Of a DNA stretch of 45,304 bases, positions 1 to 5,960 are shown piece after piece. The DNA comes from Mucispirillum schaedleri (lineage in GTDB: Bacteria; Chrysiogenota; Deferribacteres; Deferribacterales; Mucispirillaceae): NCBI GenBank assembly GCA_949287985.1, contig CASEIN010000060.1, positions 1 to 45,304 of the forward strand. The letters are read 5' to 3'. The translations under genes were made by a program, and so were the position numbers. The notes under the pieces were generated by a model, which was given only the letters and a program-made list of their open reading frames with translations, made no database searches and was not told the origin of the DNA. Within the stretch, counting starts at the first letter, position 1, and every line of letters begins with the position of its first letter.

Positions 1-372
1 GTCGATTTCTTCTTTTAATTGGTCTACTTCAAGTTGAAGCATTGCACGGTCATTTGTAGTATAAGCTGGGTCACCTGCTTGAACTGCAAGCTCTCTTATA
101 CGTTGAACCATAGAAGTCATAGAACCCATTGCACCTTCTGCAGTTTGTAACATAGAGATAGCATCTTGAGCGTTTGTAGCCGCTTTTGAAAGACCAGATA
201 TCTGAGCTCTTAATTTTTCAGATACTGCCAAGCCTGATGCATCATCTGCTGCTGTATTAATTCTTAAGCCTGTTGAAAGTGCTTTTATTGTTTTTGTTAA
301 ACTGTTATTAGCATTATTTACGCTACCTTGAGCGCCAATTGCTGTTGAGTTATTTACTATTGAAAGAGCCAT
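1..372 (-). CDS. Flagellin, N-terminal part (3' end beyond the window)
   Basis: This is a flagellar filament protein whose first 124 codons lie in the window, starting at the ATG whose complement is 370-372 and open to base 1. The product begins MALSIVNNSTAIGAQ and carries the conserved D0/D1 flagellin N-terminus (LSTGLRINTAADDASGLAVSEKLR, given here only as the hallmark: RINTAADDASGLA). It differs from the flagellin at 4028 by only about ten residues over this stretch, so the two are recent paralogs in opposite orientation. A good Shine-Dalgarno (GGAGG, complement of 381-385) precedes the start, in the context CACGGAGG shared by all three flagellins here. Tandem sigma-28 promoters lie about 780 bp upstream. 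The central domain and C-terminus are not visible. Confidence 0.95.
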   Translation of the reverse strand, partial: MALSIVNNSTAIGAQGSVNNANNSLTKTIKALSTGLRINTAADDASGLAVSEKLRAQISGLSKAATNAQDAISMLQTAEGAMGSMTSMVQRIRELAVQAGDPAYTTNDRAMLQLEVDQLKEEID

Positions 373-976
373 AATTTTATCCTCCGTGAAAATTGCTTAA
401 TCATTATCCTTCCTGACTATAATGAAATAAGCCTACAAGAACATCCGTGTTCTCATACTTTCATCTTATTTAATTTTAAATTTGCCAATAATATGGCAGT
501 CCCTGCCTATAAACAGTAGTTATTATCATATACCTAAACCTATAATGGCATGTTTATTATTATAATTTTCAAGCCACATGAAGGTATACGAATATTCTTC
601 CACTGCCTTTTCAGCAAAAAACATAAATCCTTGCACTAGTTTTTTAGGTAAACCTTTAACCTTGTAAAATAAAATTAATAAATCTTAACTTTAATTTAAT
701 TTACACCTCACTAATATAGTTTTGTCCCTATACTTCATATTTCGCGCAAGTGGTATTAAATACCTAAATATGATACCTAGGAGTAATATATTATGCTCAT
801 TAATATTTTTGCAGCTAACTTATAAATGCAAGTCCACTGCTAAACTTTGCCTATATGGCTGCTCACACCATATAAGCTATGCTCAAACAGGAATAAAGCT
901 GGACTAGTAACACTTATGACAAATAATCCATGCCAATAAAACTGTTATAAAGCCTGCATATTCCTTAAAACAAAAT

Positions 977-1018
977 AAGCCGACTATTTGATTACTCAAA
1001 AGCCGGCTTAATTATTTT
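977..1018. terminator. Bulged hairpin in the flagellin 1 leader, terminator-like
   Basis: Arms 977-991 and 996-1009 pair along nearly their whole length with one bulge and one mismatch around loop TTAC. AAGCCG at the base pairs with CGGCTT. On the minus (flagellin) strand the stem is followed by TATTTTGTTTTA, the same tail that follows the second hairpin in the leader of the flagellin at 4028. It could act as a terminator or attenuator. The U-run is interrupted, so termination would be partial. Confidence 0.5.
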
Positions 1019-1060
1019 AATACCTTTAAATATTTAGTTAATGCGAAACAAAGTTTTTGG

Positions 1061-1098
1061 TAAAAAAAAGAGCCGATAAAGTTATTCTTTATCGGCTC
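1061..1098 (-). terminator. Intrinsic terminator just downstream of sigma-28 promoters
   Basis: A perfect 12-bp inverted repeat (GAGCCGATAAAG / CTTTATCGGCTC, arms 1070-1081 and 1087-1098) with a 5-nt loop is followed on the minus strand by an uninterrupted run of eight T (complement of 1062-1069). This is a textbook rho-independent terminator. It sits only about 45-80 nt downstream of the expected start site of the proximal sigma-28 promoter, before the flagellin gene, so it would either end a short RNA or serve as an attenuator. Confidence 0.75.
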
Positions 1099-1148
1099 AA
1101 GTATTTTGATACCATATTAAATTTTATTCTACTTTCTTTCACATTTTA

Positions 1149-1178
1149 CATATCGGTAAGTTCTAAAATTTACTTTAG
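1149..1178 (-). promoter_or_regulatory. Sigma-28 (FliA) promoter, proximal copy, flagellin 1
   Basis: Read on the minus strand the site is CTAAAGTAA, a 12-nt spacer, then ACCGATAT, close to the FliA consensus TAAAGTTT-N11-GCCGATAA but one base longer. It points towards the flagellin at 1-372. An equivalent N15/N16 pair lies upstream of the flagellin at 5961-8381 with the same 83-bp spacing, which strengthens the call. The start site would be near 1143. Confidence 0.65.
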
Positions 1179-1232
1179 ATTTTTTTTATTTTTTTTATTT
1201 TAAATTTTCTAACTTACCCTTTCATGATTTTG

Positions 1233-1260
1233 TTATCGGTAATATAAAAAATTACTTTAG
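1233..1260 (-). promoter_or_regulatory. Sigma-28 (FliA) promoter, distal copy, flagellin 1
   Basis: On the minus strand this reads TAAAGTAA-N11-ACCGATAA, matching the FliA consensus in both boxes and in spacing. It lies 83 bp upstream of the proximal copy. Both point towards the flagellin at 1-372. Confidence 0.75.
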
Positions 1261-1297
1261 AAAAAATTTACCGTAACAGAAAAATTTTACAAATAAA

Positions 1298-1326
1298 TTG
1301 ACAATAGTATATAAGTAATATATTTT
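1298..1326 (+). promoter_or_regulatory. Sigma-70-like promoter of the Panacea-domain gene
   Basis: A consensus TTGACA at 1298-1303 is followed after 17 bases by TATTTT (1321-1326) in a very AT-rich stretch, about 50 bases before the gene starting at 1376. The -10 box is weak. The -35 box and spacing are good. Confidence 0.5.
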
Positions 1327-1375
1327 ATATAGTATAAGGGAATAAAGAATTTAAAAAATATTACAGGGTAACAAT

Positions 1376-1906
1376 ATGAATTACAATAAATACACTTTCA
1401 AACAAATAGTATTATATATAATAAACAAAATCAATAAACAAGAATTAGGAAATGTTAAACTTAATAAAATATTATGGTTTTCTGATTTAGAAAAATGTAA
1501 AAATGAAGCATACACAATTACAGGTGAAACATACATTAAACAAAATTATGGACCAGTTGCAAAACATTTACCATCAATTTTAAGAGAACTTGAGAAAATA
1601 GATAAAGCAATAACAATAGAAAGAGAAACACCAGACAGTATGCTTTTATATACACCAGTTAAAAAAGCAGATACTAATTTATTTAAAAATGATATTAAGT
1701 ATATTGATGAAACAATAGAAAAATTAAGACATATGAAGTCAAAAGATATTAGCAAATTAACACATACAAAACTATGGGAAAGTTTAAATATTGGTGAAGT
1801 TATGCCAGTAGATGTTGAAGCATTAGAATATTTTGTAGATAATGAAACAAAGGATAGTGATATACAATGGGAAAAAGAAAATAATAATTTAAAAAATGTT
1901 GGATAG
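1376..1906 (+). CDS. Panacea-domain (DUF4065/SocA-like) putative antitoxin
   Basis: The 176-residue product has the Panacea (formerly DUF4065, SocA/GepA-like) pattern: a KLNKILWFSD stretch at residues 28-37, then ITGETYIKQNYGPV at about 48-61, matching the family's helix and (I/V)xGxxYxxxxYGPV signature. Panacea proteins are mostly antitoxins or accessory factors next to small toxin genes, often on phages and mobile DNA. Here the start follows a weak Shine-Dalgarno (CAGGG). Six bases after the stop comes the start of a small frameshifted gene that may be the partner. The gene stands alone between two flagellins, beside repeats, and looks like an accessory insertion. The domain call is fairly sure. 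The antitoxin role is inferred from the family. Confidence 0.75.
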   Translation: MNYNKYTFKQIVLYIINKINKQELGNVKLNKILWFSDLEKCKNEAYTITGETYIKQNYGPVAKHLPSILRELEKIDKAITIERETPDSMLLYTPVKKADTNLFKNDIKYIDETIEKLRHMKSKDISKLTHTKLWESLNIGEVMPVDVEALEYFVDNETKDSDIQWEKENNNLKNVG

Positions 1907-1911
1907 TCTTA

Positions 1912-2182
1912 ATGTATAACATTACAAATATATCATATTTTTAATAATAAAGTAAAAAATACTTATGCATATAAAAACAGTATTGAAGTTCGTTATCGGA
2001 TAAGAGCATTTATAAAATCATTAGAAATTAACCCAATTAAAAATTTTGTATGCAGTAGTCCATTAACATATAATTTTATTGTAACTATTCCATTTAATCA
2101 AGATAATTATAAATTAATAGCTAAATATATAATAGAACAAAATAATATAATAATAAAAGATGTTTTATTTTACAAATTATAA
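1912..2182 (+). pseudogene. Frameshifted small gene after the Panacea gene (possible toxin remnant)
   Basis: An ATG at 1912, six bases after the Panacea stop, opens MYNITNISYF and hits a stop straight after a T5 run at 1938-1942. Removing one T joins it to a long open frame that continues to the TAA at 2180-2182, giving an 89-residue basic protein (EVRYRIRAFIKSLEINPIK in the middle, ending VLFYKL). Position and coupling suggest the partner toxin of the Panacea gene, inactivated by a one-base change. I recognise no toxin family, so the function is unknown. Its last 26 codons form the first copy of an 82-bp direct repeat (2105-2186 and 2825-2906). A sequencing error in the T run is the alternative. 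Confidence 0.5.
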
Positions 2183-2186
2183 ATAA
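2105..2186 (+). repeat. 82-bp direct repeat, copy 1
   Basis: These 82 bases, covering the 3' end of the small frameshifted gene and its stop, recur without a mismatch at 2825-2906, exactly 720 bp downstream. The two copies border a 638-bp segment. Confidence 0.9.
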
Positions 2187-2263
2187 CTTTCACCCCCATT
2201 TTTTATTAAAAAATGCTATAACTACTTGATAATATATGTAAAAATAGAAATAATTGTAATAAC

Positions 2264-2303
2264 TGTCATTCTGAGCCTACGATAGTAGGCGAAGCAGTTT
2301 CTT
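2264..2303 (+). repeat. REP-like palindromic repeat
   Basis: The sequence TGTCATTCTGAG, hairpin GCCTAC-GATA-GTAGGC, then GAAGCAG resembles the widespread GTCATTCTGAGCG...GCGAAG(AATCT) palindromic repeats found between genes in many bacteria. Hairpin arms are 2275-2280 and 2285-2290. Only one full copy is in the window, so repetition in the genome is inferred from the resemblance. Confidence 0.5.
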
Positions 2304-2781
2304 TTAACCTTTTTAATTGTATAGGGTTGTAATATTATTAATAGATTATTGATATTACTACTGTGTAATATTGAGCGTAAGAAAATGAAATTGTAAACTT
2401 GAAAAATATAACAGTTTTAGATATATTAAAATTAAGTATAATCTATTAATATCTTACTGCCATATTTTTACCTTTCCATATCTTTACGCCGAAAATCTCA
2501 GAAACGTGTAGAAATGTTATATTATCCCTTCGTCTCCAAATTCCATAACCACTCCGTGTTTTTTTCTCCATATGAAATTTGAACTCGCATTACTAATAAA
2601 AAACATTAGTAATACTCAAACAAAAATTCCATAACCATTACGCAAAAAACACTGCGTATGAAATAAGTCGCTCAGTGATAATATAACTTTAGCTCCTAAA
2701 TATGGATAAAAACTATTAATATTTTACTAACTTTCGCATTCGCTTATAATGGCTTATGAGTATGTGAATAGTTTTCTTTTA

Positions 2782-2824
2782 CTGCTTCACCCCCATTTTT
2801 TATTAAAAAATGGGGGTGAAGCAG
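2782..2824. repeat. 43-nt near-perfect palindrome
   Basis: The left arm CTGCTTCACCCCCATTTTTT is exactly complementary to the right arm, with only ATT between them. Its left part plus centre (27 bp, 2786-2812) is also found at 2189-2215. It sits directly against the second 82-bp direct repeat, as expected for the end of a mobile or REP-like element. It could also act as a bidirectional terminator. Confidence 0.75.
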
Positions 2825-2906
2825 AATTATAAATTAATAGCTAAATATATAATAGAACAAAATAATATAATAATAAAAGATGTTTTATTTTACAAATTAT
2901 AAATAA
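2825..2906 (+). repeat. 82-bp direct repeat, copy 2
   Basis: An exact copy of 2105-2186, here without the rest of the gene upstream. It begins right after the 43-nt palindrome. From 2907 to about 3130 there is AT-rich sequence with no feature I can support. Confidence 0.9.
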
Positions 2907-3130
2907 AACTATAAAATAGTATATTCTATAATCAAATCTTTATTGCTTATGGCAAAATAACGTTTTGTTATATTTAAAAATATTCTTTTTAATCTCTAGT
3001 ATATTCAAGTGTTATACTATCATCATTATTAAAAAAAATATTTTATAAGTAATGAGTTTTAACAACTACTTTTTTTATTTAATTTTTCGCAATCGTTTTT
3101 AGAATTTACTAAATTTTATTTTTTTTAAAA

Positions 3131-3162
3131 AATTACTTGATTTATTTATTTTATTGTATAAT
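3131..3162 (+). promoter_or_regulatory. Sigma-70-like promoter of the structured RNA candidate
   Basis: A consensus -10 TATAAT at 3157-3162 lies 17-18 bases after a weak -35 in ATTACTTGA (3132-3140). Transcription would start near 3168-3170, at the edge of the hairpin-rich segment. No sigma-28 -10 (CCGATAA) occurs on the plus strand upstream of the flagellin at 4028, unlike the other two flagellins. Confidence 0.5.
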
Positions 3163-3167
3163 ATTAT

Positions 3168-3422
3168 AAGTAGGAAGTGTGCTTTTGTGCGAGAAGTATT
3201 CTTCCCATAAATAAAGCTGCTTATGTGCGTGAAAAAAAGTGGCTTTAGTTGTAATAGGAGCGAAAGGGTGCCTGCCAGTGAAATCAGGGGGTGCTTATCG
3301 CTAAGTTTGTTTGGACAGCTTAGCATTGTAAGTTATAAGTGAGTGTGTAACTTATATGACATTTTAATATGGTATCAAATATATTGAGCCGTGGGTAGAT
3401 TGCATCTACTTACGGCTTTTTT
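3168..3422 (+). ncRNA. Candidate structured small RNA or leader RNA
   Basis: A promoter-like TATAAT precedes, and a strong terminator ends, a stretch of about 250 nt without a credible ORF but with a chain of inverted repeats: GGAAG/CTTCC (3173-3206), TAAAGC/GCTTTA (about 3212-3247), AGCGA/TCGCT (3259-3302), GCTAAG/CTTAGC (3300-3324) and TAAGTTA/TAACTTA (about 3329-3354). The third and fourth stems share bases 3300-3302 and so compete, which would suit a switch. Local GC is higher than in the surroundings. It matches none of the RNA families I can recall (not RNase P, tmRNA, SRP or a standard c-di-GMP riboswitch). It may be an independent RNA or the start of the flagellin leader. Confidence 0.4.
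3387..3422 (+). terminator. Intrinsic terminator before flagellin 2
   Basis: Arms 3387-3400 and 3404-3417 (AGCCGTGGGTAGAT / ATCTACTTACGGCT) form a long stem with a 3-nt loop, followed by six T. The 17 bases at 3363-3379 (TTTAATATGGTATCAAA) just before it are identical to the sequence before the terminator in the flagellin 1 leader (complement of 1105-1121), so the two leader segments are homologous. Confidence 0.75.
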
Positions 3423-4027
3423 GTTTTATAAACACAGTGCATGAATGCGCCATGCCTGTTTGTTTGCAGTATAAAACAAGCCAATATATTTGCGGGCTGT
3501 TGAAACATACGAATATTTTTTTAGTTAAAATAATATTATAATGTATGTATCAACACAATTGAGCCACATTAGTAATACTAGTGTGGCTTATTTTGTTTAT
3601 ACGTAAGGAGCGAAAAAAATGCGAATATCAAAGCCCTTTATTTAAGGTAGTCAAAAATTAAAAAATTAAAACTGAATACTGGTGTGTGCTTATGTAATTA
3701 GGTGCAGTGTTTTTGCACGCACTTACTACACAATTATATAATTGACTTATAATTAATATAGTTGCACGTGCTGTTTTTTAAGGTGATGATGCCTTGTTGG
3801 GTATAATTGATATTTGTAAATTATAAATTTGTTGCTATTTTTTGGAGGTGTTGGAAAACTTTAACCATAATTTATGTTTAAGTTTGATATTACTATAAAT
3901 ATCAGTGCAAGGAAAATTAAGTATTTTAACGTTATATTTGGCGGTATGACGTTTAAATGTAAATTAATAATACAGTAAGGATACTGTAAATAAAAAATAA
4001 TTAATAATATTCACGGAGGATATTAAT
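3423..4027 (+). other. Non-coding leader of flagellin 2
   Basis: About 600 bases between the first terminator and the flagellin start contain no credible ORF. They hold the second hairpin (3562-3597) and a Shine-Dalgarno in the context CACGGAGG (4012-4019), the same as at the other flagellins. I found no sigma-28 or clear sigma-54 promoter close to the gene. Confidence 0.4.
3562..3597 (+). terminator. Second terminator-like hairpin in the flagellin 2 leader
   Basis: Arms 3562-3573 and 3577-3588 (AGCCACATTAGT / ACTAGTGTGGCT) pair fully with one wobble and are followed by TATTTTGTTTA. The same tail follows the second hairpin upstream of flagellin 1. Both hairpins are introduced by TTGAGCC or a close relative. 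Confidence 0.55.
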
Positions 4028-5509
4028 ATGGCTCTTTCAATAGTAAATAACTCAACAGCAATTGGCGCTCAAGGAAGTGTTAATAATGCAAATAATGCTC
4101 TTACAAAAACAATTAAAGCACTTTCTACTGGTTTAAGAATTAACTCTGCAGCAGATGATGCTTCAGGTTTAGCAGTTTCTGAAAAATTAAGAGGACAGAT
4201 TTCTGGTCTTGCAAAAGCTGCATCTAACGCACAAGATGCAATTTCTATGCTGCAAACTGCAGAAGGTGCAATGGGTTCTATGACTTCTATGGTTCAACGT
4301 ATAAGAGAACTTGCAATTCAAGCAGGTAACCCAGCTTACACTACAAGCGACCGTGCAGTTTTACAACTTGAGGTTGACCAGTTAAGAGAAGAAATTGACA
4401 GGGTTTCAAATACTACTGAATTTAACACTAAAAAATTATTAAATGGTGATGCTTCAGGCTACTGGTCTGCAAATACTGATAAACTTGAAGCAATATTAAC
4501 AGGTTCTGTTGAAGATGGAAGCTATGTTGTAAGTGCAACTATTTCTGTATCTGGAACAGCTTCAGTTTATCAATCAGCAGCATTTAATCGTGTAAATTCA
4601 GCAGGTGCAACAGTTACTGCAAGTGGTGGTGCCAGCCTTTCTGCTGTTACATCTTTCATTGATGCTACAAGTGGCAGTTTTATATTACAAAACACACAGG
4701 AACTTACTATTTATGCCAATGGTAAATCAGCATCTGTGTTCTTAGGTCAAGGTGATACTATTAGTTCTGCTGTTACAAAATTAAATGATGCTATGATTGA
4801 ACTTGGACTTGTAGCTGCAGGAAGCTCAGGTGTTACTTATTCAAATGGTATAACATTTACACCTACTGCTGTAAAAGGTGAACAATCAGAAATGACATTT
4901 GTGGGCAGTGAAAGTTTAATTAAAGCATTAGAAATTAAACAAACTACTAAAGGCACAAATGATACAGTAACAGTTAATGTTTTATCTTCTGCTGGCGGCA
5001 CAAATTTAGGTTCATATACAACAAAAGATGGTATAGCTAGAAATATTTTAGATGGAGTTGACTTAAAAGTTAGCAAGCTTACAGGTAATTCTACATTTAA
5101 TCTCTCCATTAAAAATAACGCTACAAAAGCAATTATTGGTGCTAATGAAGGTCAAACATTAGATATTTCTATCGGCAGAGTTGATACTGTTTCTTTAGGC
5201 ATTGATAATATTAATATTACAAATATTCAAGGGGCAGAAAAAGCAACTGGTAAACTTGATTTAGCACTTGAAAAAATAAATAAAGCACGCTCTACTATGG
5301 GTGCTCAAATGAACAGGCTTGAATATACTGTTAACAACTTAAATATTACAAGAGAAAATATGATAGCTTCTGAAAGCCGTATCCGTGACTTAGATATTGC
5401 TCAGGCTTCAAGTGATTTAGCTTCTCAGCAAGTTGTTCTTCAGTCTGCAACAGCCATGCTTGCTCAAGCTAACTTAATACCAACTTATGCTATGACACTG
5501 CTGCAATAA
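4028..5509 (+). CDS. Flagellin, 493 aa
   Basis: This is a flagellar filament subunit, exported by the flagellar type III system and polymerised outside the cell. Residues 1-140 form the D0/D1 N-terminus (LSTGLRINSAADDASGLA at about 32-49, then the LQTAEGAM helix and a region ending EFNTKKLL). Residues about 400-493 form the conserved C-terminus (MGAQMNRLEYTVNNL, then ESRIRDLDIA and a final LLQ). The central 145-400 is a variable, Ser/Thr-rich domain that would be surface exposed and is a plausible target for O-linked glycans. The start has an excellent Shine-Dalgarno (GGAGG, spacing 9). It is nearly identical at the N-terminus to the partial flagellin at 1-372 but faces the other way and lacks a recognisable sigma-28 promoter. 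Confidence 0.97.
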   Translation: MALSIVNNSTAIGAQGSVNNANNALTKTIKALSTGLRINSAADDASGLAVSEKLRGQISGLAKAASNAQDAISMLQTAEGAMGSMTSMVQRIRELAIQAGNPAYTTSDRAVLQLEVDQLREEIDRVSNTTEFNTKKLLNGDASGYWSANTDKLEAILTGSVEDGSYVVSATISVSGTASVYQSAAFNRVNSAGATVTASGGASLSAVTSFIDATSGSFILQNTQELTIYANGKSASVFLGQGDTISSAVTKLNDAMIELGLVAAGSSGVTYSNGITFTPTAVKGEQSEMTFVGSESLIKALEIKQTTKGTNDTVTVNVLSSAGGTNLGSYTTKDGIARNILDGVDLKVSKLTGNSTFNLSIKNNATKAIIGANEGQTLDISIGRVDTVSLGIDNINITNIQGAEKATGKLDLALEKINKARSTMGAQMNRLEYTVNNLNITRENMIASESRIRDLDIAQASSDLASQQVVLQSATAMLAQANLIPTYAMTLLQ

Positions 5510-5545
5510 GCTGGCAGCTTATAGCCTATTGTGGCAAGGACGGGT

Positions 5546-5872
5546 ATGCTTATGGATAATATCAATAAAGTATCACGTATTGATACTAATTTAAGTGATT
5601 CTTCATACCGCGGAACTCAAGATGAGAAAAAGTTGGATAAAACTAAAGCGACTAAAACAAGCTTTAGTGATATTTATGACATAAGGCTTTTATCTGCACA
5701 GATAAATAAAAGCTCCAGTGAGTTTAGGCTTGAAAGTGTGGAAGAAGTCAATAGAGAGTTAAAAAACGTTATTTCAGAACTGCAGGGTGAAAAAACTGAT
5801 AATGTGGTACAGTCTTTTCCATCAGAAGATATTTTAGCCCTTGCAAAAATGATGTGGAAAAACTCTAATTAA
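5546..5872 (+). CDS. Small hypothetical protein downstream of flagellin
   Basis: This is a 108-residue hydrophilic protein (113 if the GTG at 5531 is used). ATG 5546 is preferred because AAGGACGGG ends just before it. ATG 5552 is also possible. It has no signal peptide or membrane segment. The middle (SFSDIYDIRLLSAQINKSS) and the Glu/Lys-rich segment after it look helical. It follows flagellin by 36 bases and precedes a strong terminator, so it is probably co-transcribed. Its size and place suggest a flagellar accessory factor (a chaperone, FlaG-like or rod/hook-related), but I see no motif for any of these. Function unknown. Confidence 0.7.
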   Translation: MLMDNINKVSRIDTNLSDSSYRGTQDEKKLDKTKATKTSFSDIYDIRLLSAQINKSSSEFRLESVEEVNRELKNVISELQGEKTDNVVQSFPSEDILALAKMMWKNSN

Positions 5873-5920
5873 AGCAGTATAATATCAATATACCAATGAT
5901 GACGGTATAAGTATTAAAAT

Positions 5921-5956
5921 AAAGCCTTCCTCTAGTTATTGAGGAAGGCTTTTTAT
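5921..5956. terminator. Bidirectional terminator between convergent flagellin operons
   Basis: Arms AAGCCTTCCTC (5922-5932) and GAGGAAGGCTT (5941-5951) form a perfect 11-bp stem with an 8-nt loop, followed by TTTT on the plus strand and by an AT-rich TTATTTTAAT tail on the minus strand. It ends both the operon at 4028-5872 and the convergent flagellin at 5961-8381. Confidence 0.9.
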
Positions 5957-5960
5957 ATTA

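Larger units (their letters stand above)
373..1148 (-). other. Long non-coding flagellin leader / intergenic stretch
   Basis: About 780 bases separate the flagellin start from its presumed sigma-28 promoters, and I see no credible gene here. The only ORF over 60 codons (722-907, plus) has no family resemblance and no Shine-Dalgarno. The stretch holds several inverted repeats on the flagellin strand: a strong hairpin with U-run at 1061-1098, a bulged hairpin at 977-1009, a hairpin with arms 849-858 and 868-877, and a small perfect one (AGAACA/TGTTCT) at about 444-459. The density of structure suggests a regulated 5' leader or small RNAs. That reading is inference. Confidence 0.5.
2187..2824. 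other. 638-bp insert between 82-bp direct repeats
   Basis: This segment has no ORF over 60 codons on either strand. It begins with a 27-bp sequence (2189-2215) that recurs at its right end (2786-2812), where it forms the left side of a 43-nt palindrome. It also holds a REP-like hairpin (2264-2303) and another inverted repeat (ATTACTAAT/ATTAGTAAT near 2589-2613). With the 82-bp repeats outside, it looks like a small non-autonomous insertion or the scar of a recombination that duplicated the end of the upstream gene. Confidence 0.5.

Noticed and set aside
722-907. Plus-strand ORF of 61 codons
   Set aside because: No Shine-Dalgarno, no family resemblance, and it lies inside a hairpin-rich leader on the opposite strand.
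1991-2000. TTATCGG that could be a minus-strand sigma-28 -10 box
   Set aside because: No TAAA at 15-16 bases upstream on that strand, and it lies inside the small frameshifted reading frame.
2264-2824. CRISPR array
   Set aside because: Repeats here are two or fewer copies, of unequal length and with internal symmetry. There is no regular spacer pattern.
3099-3326. Minus-strand ORF of 75 codons
   Set aside because: It lies antisense to the structured RNA candidate, and its hydrophobic composition comes from T-rich sequence. No start signal.
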